This document shows positions 8,901 through 16,620 of a stretch of 64,000 nucleotides of DNA, one piece after another. The stretch's first letter is position 1. Each line of letters begins with the position of its first letter. The notes below the pieces were generated by a model. The model ran no database searches. It was not told the DNA's origin and worked only from the letters and a program-made list of their open reading frames with translations. Origin of the DNA: Imperialibacter roseus. GTDB lineage: Bacteria > Bacteroidota > Bacteroidia > Cytophagales > Cyclobacteriaceae. The DNA lies in contig NZ_CP136051.1 in assembly GCF_032999765.1 (NCBI RefSeq), forward strand, positions 5,784,501 to 5,848,500, read 5' to 3'. The translations under genes were made by a program, and so were the position numbers.

Positions 8901-9276
8901 GGAGGCTTTCATCCTGGTTGCTAATTTTTTGAAGCTGAAGCACATTCAGAAGTTTGTCTTTTACTTCAGGAAAGAACTGCCCTATTTGACGGGCTGCCTC
9001 GGCGTCATCAAGGTTTTTTCCTCCTGAATAGATCTCCCACAGAGGCTTTATAATCCGGATCAGGAGTATGCCAGAGGTGAGAATGACAAAAGAAAACAAC
9101 AAAAAACCCCTGATCCACGTGCCGAAGCGAAAATTGAACTCTAATACGGTAAACGTCAAGAAAAGGCAAAGGACCACAAGAAGGAAGTAGAGAACACCTT
9201 TAACCAACTTGTCGGTATAGTATTTCTTTTTGTAATCATGAAGTTGCCTCTTGATGGCGTCGATTCCTGTATTCAT
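5977..9276 (-). CDS. DUF4175 family membrane protein with long coiled coil
   Basis: A protein of about 1099 residues of the Bacteroidota DUF4175 family, with no assigned function. Two close hydrophobic segments lie near the N terminus and a third at about 165-185, followed by beta-rich domains. From about residue 510 onward there is a long Glu/Lys/Gln-rich coiled-coil region (repeated LEEK/QEEL patterns, then a Gln/Met-rich stretch around QQMQQQMADAM) and a charged C-terminal tail. A TTG at 9306 and an ATG at 9300 are also in frame. The ATG at 9276 is preferred because GGAGG stands five bases upstream of it and the protein then opens MNTGIDAIKRQLHDYKK. It heads the series with the HATPase gene, ybeY and mnmG. 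The layout suggests an envelope-spanning structural or sensing role, which is inference. Confidence 0.85.
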   Translation of the reverse strand: MNTGIDAIKRQLHDYKKKYYTDKLVKGVLYFLLVVLCLFLTFTVLEFNFRFGTWIRGFLLFSFVILTSGILLIRIIKPLWEIYSGGKNLDDAEAARQIGQFFPEVKDKLLNVLQLQKISNQDESLLIASIDQKSHELSTIKFVNAIKINANLSFLRYLAIPAGITLILLLLVPQLFTESAARIIQYNKTFTPPPPFTFNLLNESLDGFRNEDFQLKMSIEGDNIPENVYLESNGRRIKLNENAEGLFEFTFPKMLVKTNFKFEAAGYSSAEYQITLHNRPLLKNFNVFLDFPSYTGKQDVLLENIGNVEVPEGSQINWQFSTTEADSLWLKFDKDDEPFSSQISDNQLFDVKKTFFNPQYYEVLLANKFSKNKDRIRYRIEVVKDKAPEIHAEIFQDTTLFSFIVLGGSVSDDYGLTKLAIKYQTQNAREESLFSTLPLPLDKKQSSQGFYYQWRIDSMNLKEGETLAYYVEVTDNDEVNGHKSTRTGLYYMKVPTRKELKESLAKEAQGAEKQIDKSLDQAKEIQDQIKEIENRLKTKKKMDWQDEKLIQDLLDKKEELSENIEKLKNQNKDLNERRERFSESSPKLKDQMEKLQSLMDELLDDETKKLYDELKKLLEEKSQLGEVQKMMNQIENKEENLEKELERALELFNKMKFDFKLEEIVQDLEETSKKQEELSEKTENSENSKEDLIKEQEEIKEEFQELQKDMEELNELNQELDNPESMPDFSEEKEEVEKNQEESISNLEEQKRKKASDNQKKSAQQMKQMGEKMQQMQSNMEMEMLEENLDNLRDIVDNLVKLSFSQENLMNNFKEVNQSDPRFLELSQEQLKIKDDAIIVKDSLLALANRVFQIASFVTREVGALNEYMDQSLDALKDRNKSLAISKQQFSMTSMNNLALLLDDVLQQMQQQMADAMGSPQKGKKGQKKNMPGLSDLQSELSKKINDLKKSGKTGRQLSEELAKLAAEQEMIRRELEAMQQKMGGDKEGGPGGLQDAIKKMEQTERDLVNKRLANISQERQEDIVTRLLEAENSERERELSKEREGEAARDFERKIPAAFEEYKQLKEKEIELLKTVPPKLNPYYKKEVNEYFKRIGSN

Positions 9277-9386
9277 TTTGGCCTCCTTCTTTTCATCCAT
9301 TTGCAATTCGCAAAGGGTATGATACTAGTTATAACGAATATCGTGAAAAGAATGTAGTTAAAAACGGAAAATTGTTTGAATAGACT

Positions 9387-9406
9387 TGCTTTCGCTGTCG
9401 AAAGCA
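9387..9406 (-). terminator. Hairpin downstream of exonuclease III gene
   Basis: An 8-bp perfect stem (TGCTTTCG / CGAAAGCA) with a 4-base loop lies 13 bases past the exonuclease III stop on the minus strand. There is no clear T-run on the 3' side, so it is a possible rather than a certain rho-independent terminator. Confidence 0.4.
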
Positions 9407-9418
9407 GCCAAAAAACCG

Positions 9419-10183
9419 TTATTTAATGCTAAGTCCAACGGGGCAATGGTCAGAATGAACCACTTGTGGGAGAATTTCAGCGTGTATCAAGTCTGCTGCC
9501 ATCTCCTGAGTGGCGAGGTGGTAATCAATCCGCCACCCCTTGTTGTTTGCTCTGGCATTGGCCCTGAACGTCCACCAGCTATACTGGTGAGGCGCTGTGT
9601 TGAATTGGCGGAAGGAATCCACAAAGCCGGTATCTATGAATTCGCTAAGCCACTCACGTTCCTCCGGCAAAAAGCCAGAACTATTTTTGTTGGACACGGG
9701 GTCGTGGATATCGATCGGCTTGTGGCAAATATTATAGTCGCCGGAAATAATGAGTTTGGGATGGTCGGCCATTACTTTTTTTATGTAGTCAGTAAACTCA
9801 CCCAACCATTGCATTTTGTAGTCCTGTCGTTCGTCTCCTGAAGAACCTGAGGGAACGTAAACGCTCATAACGGAGTAGTGCTGGAAGTCGGCCCGAATAA
9901 CCCGGCCTTCGTAGTCCGACTGATCGATGCCGGACCCGTACTCCACATGTTTGGGTTTAGTTTTTGATAGAATGGCAACACCACTATAGCCTTTTTTCAC
10001 TGCGGGAAACCAGTAGCAGTGGTAGCCGAGGTCTTCGAACAACGAAACGGGAATTTGCTCTTTGTGGGCCTTAAGTTCCTGAAAACAAACGATTTGCGGA
10101 TCTTTCTCCTTTAGCCACTGCGTTATACCCTTGGAAACAGCCGACCGAATTCCGTTTACATTATATGATATTATTCCAGTCAT
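9419..10183 (-). CDS. xth: Exodeoxyribonuclease III
   Basis: A 254-residue AP endonuclease / 3'-5' exonuclease of the EEP superfamily, which cleaves at abasic sites in base-excision repair. All core motifs are present: NGIRSA near the start, the metal-binding QELK (Glu36), YVPSG, the catalytic GDYNICH, the DNA-contacting WWTFRANARANNKGWRIDY, and the C-terminal HSDHCPV with the catalytic Asp-His. Length matches the XthA/ExoA family. Its ATG overlaps the stop of the upstream small gene (TAATG), so the two are translationally coupled. Confidence 0.96.
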   Translation of the reverse strand: MTGIISYNVNGIRSAVSKGITQWLKEKDPQIVCFQELKAHKEQIPVSLFEDLGYHCYWFPAVKKGYSGVAILSKTKPKHVEYGSGIDQSDYEGRVIRADFQHYSVMSVYVPSGSSGDERQDYKMQWLGEFTDYIKKVMADHPKLIISGDYNICHKPIDIHDPVSNKNSSGFLPEEREWLSEFIDTGFVDSFRQFNTAPHQYSWWTFRANARANNKGWRIDYHLATQEMAADLIHAEILPQVVHSDHCPVGLSIK

Positions 10184-10536
10184 TATAATATACTTTCTTT
10201 TTCAAAATACTCTATTACATGTATTTTTAGCAGCTTTTCTTGCTCACCCGTGTCAAAATGAGGTAATTTTTTCATCATCTTCCAGTGAGGCCAGCCGTCC
10301 TCGTCTATGCCCTCCAGGGCGTAGAAGCCAGAGAAACTGAGTATTTTGCAAATGGCAATGTGCATTAAGTCCTGCTTTTGTTCTTTGGTGAATGTCCTTC
10401 GCCCCTTGCCCAGTTCTTGTACTCCGATAAGAAAAAGTACGGAGTTGAGATCGGCCGGTTTTTTACCGATCATATTTTCTAGTTTGCCAAGTAGCGCCTG
10501 CCACTCCCTCTCAAGATCCAGGTCTTTTTTAAACAT
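10183..10536 (-). CDS. Conserved small protein of unknown function
   Basis: A 117-residue soluble protein with no motif I can name. It is mostly helical, opens MFKKDLDLEREWQALLGKLE, and ends in a charged segment (HVIEYFEKESIL). There is no signal peptide and no membrane segment. It is sandwiched in a tight run: it overlaps the upstream AhpD-like gene by eight bases and shares its stop with the start of the exonuclease III gene. This coupling suggests a real, co-expressed protein, possibly linked to oxidative DNA damage; that link is inference from position only. Confidence 0.75.
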   Translation of the reverse strand: MFKKDLDLEREWQALLGKLENMIGKKPADLNSVLFLIGVQELGKGRRTFTKEQKQDLMHIAICKILSFSGFYALEGIDEDGWPHWKMMKKLPHFDTGEQEKLLKIHVIEYFEKESIL

Positions 10537-10882
10537 TTTGTGGTGTTAGTTTTAATTCGTCCCAAAATTCAACTGCCCTTCTCAGGTGGGGAATTACTAT
10601 CGTTCCCCCAATAAGTGTGGCAATGCCAAACACCTCGTCCATCTCCTTGTCGGAGCAGCCGAGCTCATAACATTTGCCCAAATGATAGCGTACACAGTCA
10701 TCGCACCTGAGCACCATGGAGCAGGCCAGCCCCAGCATTTCTTTGTTTTTCACATCAATGGCCCCCTCACTGAAGGCATTGGTGTCGAGGTTAAATATTC
10801 TTTTAACAAGCTTGTTGTCAGAAGAAAGGATACGCTCATTCATCTTTTCTCTGTAGTTATTGAATTCGTCTACTTTGCTCAT
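10529..10882 (-). CDS. AhpD-like carboxymuconolactone decarboxylase family protein
   Basis: A 117-residue all-alpha protein with the AhpD-type redox motif C-D-D-C-V-R-Y-H (Cys60, Cys63, His67). Proteins with this CxxCxxxH motif are peroxidase- or disulfide-reductase-like and often act in oxidative-stress defence. The start at 10882 (MSKVDEFNNYREKMNERI) is chosen; an upstream ATG at 10918 would add 12 residues that look unrelated to the family. It is the first gene of a three-gene unit with a small unknown protein and exonuclease III, which fits a theme of peroxide protection plus repair of oxidised DNA. Confidence 0.85.
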   Translation of the reverse strand: MSKVDEFNNYREKMNERILSSDNKLVKRIFNLDTNAFSEGAIDVKNKEMLGLACSMVLRCDDCVRYHLGKCYELGCSDKEMDEVFGIATLIGGTIVIPHLRRAVEFWDELKLTPQNV

Positions 10883-10989
10883 ACGGTCTGTCTGCGTTAT
10901 TAAAGGAGTCACTCTCATGCTCCGGCCTGTTTTTGAAATAGGGGAATACAGTTTGTGGTTGCGTCCGCGATTTTTTCTATATTTTACCT

Positions 10990-11691
10990 ATGGCAAATAT
11001 CGCAAATGAACTTTGGAATGATTTTGTTTCTTTGATATTTCCTGAAAACTGTATCTCATGCGGTGAGTTATTGGTTCGGGGTGAGGATCATTTGTGCACA
11101 GCTTGCCGTTATCAGCTGCCCATTGTAGATGAAGCTATCCGGGATTCTCTTCTGACAAACAAGTTTGTGTACGAACCAAAAATTAGCTTCGTCGATGCTT
11201 TTTTAACTTTCAAGAAATCGGGCATTACTCAGAAGCTTCTTCATCAGCTAAAATATAAAGGGAATCGTGAGTTGGGTGTTATGCTTGGTGCCTGGTATGG
11301 TAACCAGCTTACAGAGAAGCCAGGGTTTTCGGCTTTTGATATAATTGTTCCAGTTCCTTTGCACAAAAGAAAGCTGAGGATCAGAGGCTACAATCAAAGC
11401 ATGGCAATTGCAGAAGGACTTTCTGTCGCTACGCAAAAACCAGTTGATGCCGAGCTACTTGTCCGGTCTAAATTCACCAGCACGCAAACCAAGAAGCAAA
11501 AGGTGGATCGCTGGCAGAATGTGGAAAACATTTTTGGTGTTACCAGCCCGGAGAGCGTAAAAGGGAAAAAAGTGCTGCTTGTTGACGATGTGCTTACCAC
11601 CGGATCAACACTTTCATCCTGTGCTTCAGCGCTGATAAGCGCCGGGGCTGAAGGGATAGGAATTTGTGCGTTGGCGGTCTCTCACAAATAA
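10990..11691 (+). CDS. comF: ComF family phosphoribosyltransferase-like protein
   Basis: A 233-residue protein with an N-terminal four-cysteine zinc motif (Cys21, Cys24, Cys36, Cys39) and a C-terminal type I phosphoribosyltransferase domain carrying the PRPP loop VLLVDDVLTTGST (about 195-207). ComF proteins are needed for natural DNA uptake in competent bacteria, where they are thought to work with a helicase at the inner membrane. Here the gene stands alone and divergent from the AhpD-like gene, with a strong terminator right behind it. Whether the host is naturally competent cannot be seen from this window. Confidence 0.9.
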   Translation: MANIANELWNDFVSLIFPENCISCGELLVRGEDHLCTACRYQLPIVDEAIRDSLLTNKFVYEPKISFVDAFLTFKKSGITQKLLHQLKYKGNRELGVMLGAWYGNQLTEKPGFSAFDIIVPVPLHKRKLRIRGYNQSMAIAEGLSVATQKPVDAELLVRSKFTSTQTKKQKVDRWQNVENIFGVTSPESVKGKKVLLVDDVLTTGSTLSSCASALISAGAEGIGICALAVSHK

Positions 11692-11693
11692 AA

Positions 11694-11721
11694 AAAGCTC
11701 CGAATCTCGGAGCTTTCTTAT
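11694..11721 (+). terminator. Bidirectional rho-independent terminator
   Basis: A perfect 10-bp stem (AAAGCTCCGA / TCGGAGCTTT) with a 3-base loop, preceded by a run of A and followed by T-rich sequence. It sits between the convergent comF and gldJ genes and could serve both. Confidence 0.85.
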
Positions 11722-11741
11722 ATAGATAATTTTGTCTTCTC

Positions 11742-12944
11742 TTAGTAGTTGGTACCGGCACGGATCATCGCACAACGGAAACCGATTGTTGAAGTTGAAG
11801 AATCTTCTTCAAGGTATCTTCTGGTTCCTGGCGACATCCAGTAAGCTACGTCAGCCCATGAACCTCCTTTGTAAACTCTCACTCTGTCAGAAACAAGTGA
11901 GTTGAAGTTCTGAGTGTCATAACCTTTTTCGTCATCAAGGTAACCGTCACGACGAACAGGGTTCAGGTCATCAAAGTCCTGGAACGAAAGCGGGCGGTAA
12001 ACGTCCCATACCCATTCGTTAACATTACCTGACATGTTATAAAGACCAAATTCGTTTGGAGGATAATCGTAGATATAAGTTGTGATCATGGCACCGTCGT
12101 TCAGCTTACCGGCTATACCGGCGTAGTCACCACGGCCTCTTTTGAAGTTGGCAAGGAAGTAACCCATTTTCTTTCCATAAGGATTACGCAATGAGTGACC
12201 ATCCCAGGGATACAGCCTGCGGTGAGTTTGGTTTTCGTCCAGCCACTGAACACCAATAAGTGCCTGAGCTGCATATTCCCACTCGGCCTCGGTTGGGAGA
12301 CGGTAGTTAGGTAGCACAACACCACTTTCCAAAGGAATTCTTTCACTTCCTGACTCTGCAAGTGTTACGTCCTCAAGACCGGCATCTTGTGCAAGCTTAA
12401 GGTTAACCACCGTGGTTCTCCAGTTGCAATAGTCATTGGCTTGCTTCCAGTTAACACCTACAACAGGATAGTACCTGAAACCAGGGTAACGAAGGTAGTG
12501 ATCTACATAAGGATCATTGTAAGCAAGGTCTCTGGCCCAAACAGTTGTGTCAGGCAGCGAAGACTCATAAAATTCTCTTGAAGAGTCAAGGCGAATGTAG
12601 TAGAGATACTCCAACCAGTGAATGTTGGCGATTTCAGTTTCGTCCATGTAAAATGAAGCAACTGTTACGGCTCTCTCAACATTGTCGTGTCTGTTCATCA
12701 AATCTTCCTCAAAAGACCCAAGAACCGTACGACCTCCTTCTATAAAAACTAGATTAGGACCCTCAGGCTGACCGGCATAGTCGCTAACCTGAAAACCACC
12801 CTCCTCGTTGTACTCCATTCCTGTCGCTGAGCTCAGGCTGCCTGGACTACTACTTGTTGGCGTGCTGGAACCGCACCCGCCTAGAAAAGCGGAGAACCCA
12901 ACAGCCAAAGCAGAGGTACATAAGATGTTAACAAAATTTTTCAT
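11742..12944 (-). CDS. gldJ: Gliding motility lipoprotein GldJ (formylglycine-enzyme-like fold)
   Basis: A 400-residue lipoprotein with lipobox LGGC (Cys24) and a sulfatase-modifying-factor (FGE/SUMF1) type domain: FIEGGRTVLGSFEEDLMN, VTVASFYMDETEIANIHWLEYLYY, YPVVGVNWKQANDYCNWR, RLPTEAEWEYAAQ, YNMSGNVNEWVWDVY and GFRCAMIRAG. Conserved GldJ segments such as LPDTTVWARDLAYNDPYVDHYLRYP separate it from GldK. GldJ stabilises the gliding/type IX secretion machinery and is an outer-membrane lipoprotein. A longer reading from 12992 adds 16 residues before the signal peptide and is not favoured. A good promoter match lies about 68-98 bases upstream of the ATG. Confidence 0.9.
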   Translation of the reverse strand: MKNFVNILCTSALAVGFSAFLGGCGSSTPTSSSPGSLSSATGMEYNEEGGFQVSDYAGQPEGPNLVFIEGGRTVLGSFEEDLMNRHDNVERAVTVASFYMDETEIANIHWLEYLYYIRLDSSREFYESSLPDTTVWARDLAYNDPYVDHYLRYPGFRYYPVVGVNWKQANDYCNWRTTVVNLKLAQDAGLEDVTLAESGSERIPLESGVVLPNYRLPTEAEWEYAAQALIGVQWLDENQTHRRLYPWDGHSLRNPYGKKMGYFLANFKRGRGDYAGIAGKLNDGAMITTYIYDYPPNEFGLYNMSGNVNEWVWDVYRPLSFQDFDDLNPVRRDGYLDDEKGYDTQNFNSLVSDRVRVYKGGSWADVAYWMSPGTRRYLEEDSSTSTIGFRCAMIRAGTNY

Positions 12945-13011
12945 AACCTGTTTATTTGAACTTAAAAAGCTAATGTAGCCTAGATCGGGCATATTTAATA
13001 ACGATCGACTA

Positions 13012-13042
13012 CAAATTTCAATTATAATAAGTTTTTTTCAAA
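13012..13042 (-). promoter_or_regulatory. Promoter of gldJ (Bacteroidota type)
   Basis: On the minus strand, TTTG at 13042-13039 is followed after exactly 19 bases by GAAATTTG at 13019-13012. That is one base away from the Bacteroidota -33/-7 consensus TTTG-N19-TAnnTTTG. Transcription would start near 13006, giving a leader of about 60 bases before the gldJ ATG at 12944. Confidence 0.5.
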
Positions 13043-13094
13043 AAAAGAGAGGACAATATAGGGATTTATCTAAATAATGTCTCTAACAGACGTT

Positions 13095-16000
13095 TTATTG
13101 TGCTACTGCAGCCTCATTTTCCTGCAGCATTTTTTTAAGATAACCGATTGCATGGTCTACTGACTTGACCTGCTCAAGGTTCAGAATGAGTCGGCCTTTG
13201 TGCTCCCTCATCCGGCTGATTTTCGGATTCTTTTGTACATATTCCAATACTTTGCCAAAGGTAGGTGACTTGAAATAGGCTTCATTTTCACCAGAAACAA
13301 AATAGCATTTCAGCACCTCAACCTTCAGTATAAGCTTTTCAATACCTGCTTTTTTGGCCAGCCAGCGAAGTCGTACGGTTTTTATAAGCTCTTCCACCTC
13401 TTCGGGAATCGGCCCGAAACGGTCTTTAACATCAGCGCTGAATTTCGCCAACTCTTCCTCCGCCTCAATGCTGTCGAGGTGGGAGTACAAGCTTAGCCGC
13501 TCCGAAATATTGTTGACGTAGGACTCCGGAATAAGAATTTCGAGGTCAGTTTCTATCACGCAATCGGTGGCTACAGCCTCAACGGCTTTTTTGATGTCTT
13601 CAGCAAATAGGTCGCTGTAGTCCTCAATTTTGAGCTCCTGAATGGTTTCGTCGAGGATCTTGTGATACATTTCAAAACCAAGGTCAGAGATAAAGCCGCT
13701 TTGCTCGCCACCCAGCAGGTCTCCAGCTCCACGGATATCCAGGTCTCTCATGGCTACTTTGAAGCCGTCGCCCAATTCGGAAAATTCTTCAAGCGTGACC
13801 AGCCTCTTACGGGCTTCAGCTGTCAGGCCCGACGATGCGCCAGAAAGCAGCAGGCAGAAGGCTTTTTTGTTCGATCGGCCTACCCGCCCTCTCATTTGGT
13901 GCAGGTCAGAAAGGCCAAACATGTGTGCCCGGTTGATGATGATGGTATTGGCATTGGGGATATCAAGGCCACTTTCAATGATATTAGTTGACACCAGCAC
14001 GTCGAACTCACCCTCGATAAACCGCATCATTACTTTTTCCAGCTTAGGCCCATCCATTTGCCCATGAGCAATGCCTATTCGTGCGTCTGGCACCAGCCTC
14101 AAAACGATACTGGCTATCTGGTCAATGTCGCTGACCCTGTTGTGCACAAAGAATACCTGGCCGCCTCGTCTCAGCTCGAAGCTGATGGCGTCTCTGATTA
14201 CACTTTCGTTGAATTCGTGCAGCTCGGTGGTAACGGGTTGTCTGTTAGGTGGTGGTGTGGCAATAATGCTTAAGTCCCGTGCCCCCATCATGGAGAAATG
14301 AAGCGTTCTCGGTATCGGGGTTGCAGTCAAAGTGAGGCTGTCTACATTCACCTTCGATTCCTTGAGCTTTTCCTTAATTTTCACCCCAAACTTCTGCTCT
14401 TCATCAATAACCAGTAGTCCCAGGTCTTTGAACTCTACATCTTTGTTCACAATGCGATGGGTGCCTATGAGAATGTCAATTTTACCCTCCTTCACTCTTT
14501 GAAGAATGTCTTTTATCTCCTTCGTGGTGCGGAACCGGTTGATGTATTCTATGTCTAGTGGAAAATTGGCAAGCCTTTCTTTGAACGTGCGGTAGTGCTG
14601 CATGGCCAGAATGGTGGTTGGCACCAGCACCGCCACTTGCTTTCCGTTGCTCGCCGTTTTAAAAGCTGCACGAATGGCTACCTCAGTTTTGCCAAAACCA
14701 ACATCGCCGCATACCAGTCTGTCCATCGGGTGAGGCTGCTCCATGTCTTTTTTTACGTCGGCAGTAGCCAGCGCCTGGTCAGGTGTGTCTTGATAAATGA
14801 AGGATGACTCAAGTTCGGCCTGAAGAAAGTTGTCGGGTGGGAAAGCATAACCGGGCGTCGCCTTTCTCTTGGCGTAAAGGCTGATCAGGTCTTTGGCAAT
14901 GTCTTTTACCCGCTTCTTTACTTTCTTTTTCTTGATGTCCCAATCCTGAGTGCCGAGCTTGTTGATCGGCGGCGGTTGCCCTTCCTTGCCGGCATACCGG
15001 GAAATTTTATGCAGAGAATGCACACTTACGTACAGCAGGTCATTGTCCCGATACACAATCCGAAGCGCTTCCTGTTTCTTTCCGCCTACATCCACGGTAT
15101 CCAGTCCGGCAAATCGGCCTACCCCGTAGTCGATATGCACTACGTAGTCTCCAGGCTGCAGCGACTTGAGTTCTTTGATTGTGAGGGCCTTTGACTTGCT
15201 ATGCTTTTCCCTGGTTTTGTATTTGTGAAAGCGATCAAAAAGCTGGTGATCCGTGTAGCAAAGCAATTTTATCTGCTTGTCGACAAAGCCTTCCCGAAGC
15301 CCTGCCAAAAAACCTTCGAACCGCATAGTGGGATCCAGTTCCTGAAAAATTGTGTCCAGGCGCTCGATTTGTTTTTCCGACTCGGCGGCGATGAACAGGT
15401 TATATCCCTGCAATTGGCGTTGGTTGAGGTTCTCCACCATCATTTCGAAGTTCTTGTGAAATGGTGGTTGGGGCTCCGCTTCATATTGGAAGGTCGTAGC
15501 ATTTTCCAGATAGAACCGGCTGCCAAACTCAATCATCGGGAAAGAGAAAATGTGTGACTTGATGGTCGCAGCATTTTCGAACAGGTCGGCGGGCTCCAGC
15601 ACGATTTTCGTGTTGCCGCTTTCCTTCATCAGCACGTCAAAGCTTGCAGAAGCCTTGGTGAAGTAACTGTCGAGCTGATCGTAGAGTAGTTGCAGATCCT
15701 TTATCCAGAAACGGGTTTCTTTTGGTACAAACTCCAGAAACGACTGCCTTTTTTCCTGCAAAAGCCTGGTTTGCACATTGGGAATGATGCTGATGGAGTT
15801 TACGGCGTCCTGCGATAGTTGGGTATTTGGGTCGAAAGTCCTGATGCTTTCTATTTCGTCCCCAAAAAGCTCCATGCGATAGGGCAGCTCTCCAGCATAG
15901 GAATATATATCGATAATACCACCTCTTACTGCGTACTGACCCGCTTCATACACAAAGTCGGTTCGCTCAAAGTCGTAGGTCATGAGCAGTTCGGCGATGA

Positions 16001-16469
16001 ACTCCACATCGACCTTATCGCCCACCTTGGCATTAAACGTATTTTCTGTCAGTGCCCGCCTATTGATCACCTTTTCTGTCAGTGCTTCCGGATAGGTAAC
16101 TATTATTTCACCCTTGCCACTTCTGTGGTTGAGTTTGTTCAATACGTCGGCCCGCAGAAGGATGTTGGCATTTTCGGTCTCGTCAAACTGGTAAGGTCGC
16201 TTATAGGAAGTGGGGAAAAACAAGACTTCCCTTTCACCAAACAAGTTCTGCATGTCGTTGAAAAAGTAAGCAGCTTCCTCTTTTTCATGCATAACAAACA
16301 CATGGCATTGCCTGTCCATAGAAAAAACAGCTGCAGGCACAACGGCATCGAGACTTCCAACGAGCCCCTTCACCTGAAATGCTCCCCCACCTTTGGCCTT
16401 GAAGCTCTCGGCCAGGGTTTTCACAAAACTATCTTGCTTATAAATTGATAGGAAGTCGGAAACTTTCAA
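13095..16469 (-). CDS. mfd: Transcription-repair coupling factor Mfd
   Basis: A 1124-residue SF2 translocase that removes stalled RNA polymerase and recruits UvrA. In order: the N-terminal UvrB-homology region; the RNA-polymerase-interacting domain (LQPGDYVVHIDYGVGRFAGLDTV, about 430-455); RecG-like helicase motifs (VCGDVGFGKTEVAIRAAF as motif I, VIDEEQKFGV as motif II, TATPIPRTLHFSMMGARDLS); the TRG region; and a C-terminal TRCF domain. The initiator is TTG at 16469. The only ATG just upstream is out of frame, and the next in-frame Met is about 50 residues in. Length and motif order are normal for the family. A TACTTTTG box on the minus strand at 16492-16499 may be its -7 element. Confidence 0.96.
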   Translation of the reverse strand: MKVSDFLSIYKQDSFVKTLAESFKAKGGGAFQVKGLVGSLDAVVPAAVFSMDRQCHVFVMHEKEEAAYFFNDMQNLFGEREVLFFPTSYKRPYQFDETENANILLRADVLNKLNHRSGKGEIIVTYPEALTEKVINRRALTENTFNAKVGDKVDVEFIAELLMTYDFERTDFVYEAGQYAVRGGIIDIYSYAGELPYRMELFGDEIESIRTFDPNTQLSQDAVNSISIIPNVQTRLLQEKRQSFLEFVPKETRFWIKDLQLLYDQLDSYFTKASASFDVLMKESGNTKIVLEPADLFENAATIKSHIFSFPMIEFGSRFYLENATTFQYEAEPQPPFHKNFEMMVENLNQRQLQGYNLFIAAESEKQIERLDTIFQELDPTMRFEGFLAGLREGFVDKQIKLLCYTDHQLFDRFHKYKTREKHSKSKALTIKELKSLQPGDYVVHIDYGVGRFAGLDTVDVGGKKQEALRIVYRDNDLLYVSVHSLHKISRYAGKEGQPPPINKLGTQDWDIKKKKVKKRVKDIAKDLISLYAKRKATPGYAFPPDNFLQAELESSFIYQDTPDQALATADVKKDMEQPHPMDRLVCGDVGFGKTEVAIRAAFKTASNGKQVAVLVPTTILAMQHYRTFKERLANFPLDIEYINRFRTTKEIKDILQRVKEGKIDILIGTHRIVNKDVEFKDLGLLVIDEEQKFGVKIKEKLKESKVNVDSLTLTATPIPRTLHFSMMGARDLSIIATPPPNRQPVTTELHEFNESVIRDAISFELRRGGQVFFVHNRVSDIDQIASIVLRLVPDARIGIAHGQMDGPKLEKVMMRFIEGEFDVLVSTNIIESGLDIPNANTIIINRAHMFGLSDLHQMRGRVGRSNKKAFCLLLSGASSGLTAEARKRLVTLEEFSELGDGFKVAMRDLDIRGAGDLLGGEQSGFISDLGFEMYHKILDETIQELKIEDYSDLFAEDIKKAVEAVATDCVIETDLEILIPESYVNNISERLSLYSHLDSIEAEEELAKFSADVKDRFGPIPEEVEELIKTVRLRWLAKKAGIEKLILKVEVLKCYFVSGENEAYFKSPTFGKVLEYVQKNPKISRMREHKGRLILNLEQVKSVDHAIGYLKKMLQENEAAVAQ

Positions 16470-16491
16470 CTTAAGAACATTTTTTGGTGGG

Positions 16492-16499
16492 CAAAAGTA
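16492..16499 (-). promoter_or_regulatory. Possible -7 element upstream of mfd
   Basis: TACTTTTG on the minus strand matches the Bacteroidota -7 consensus TAnnTTTG exactly and would start transcription about 15 bases before the mfd start. No matching -33 element stands at the right distance, so support is modest. Confidence 0.3.
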
Positions 16500-16620
16500 C
16501 GGATATTATGGTGATGGAGCGTTATATAACGAATAACAGAAAATCATTTTATGATTATTCATAGCAAATTGTTGAACCAAGGCTCAAACAAAATGTTTAA
16601 TTACAAATTACGGCGCTAGC

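Noticed and set aside
15819-16448. A 209-codon plus-strand frame opposite mfd
   Set aside because: Lies fully antisense to an intact, well-recognised gene; the translation has no family features.
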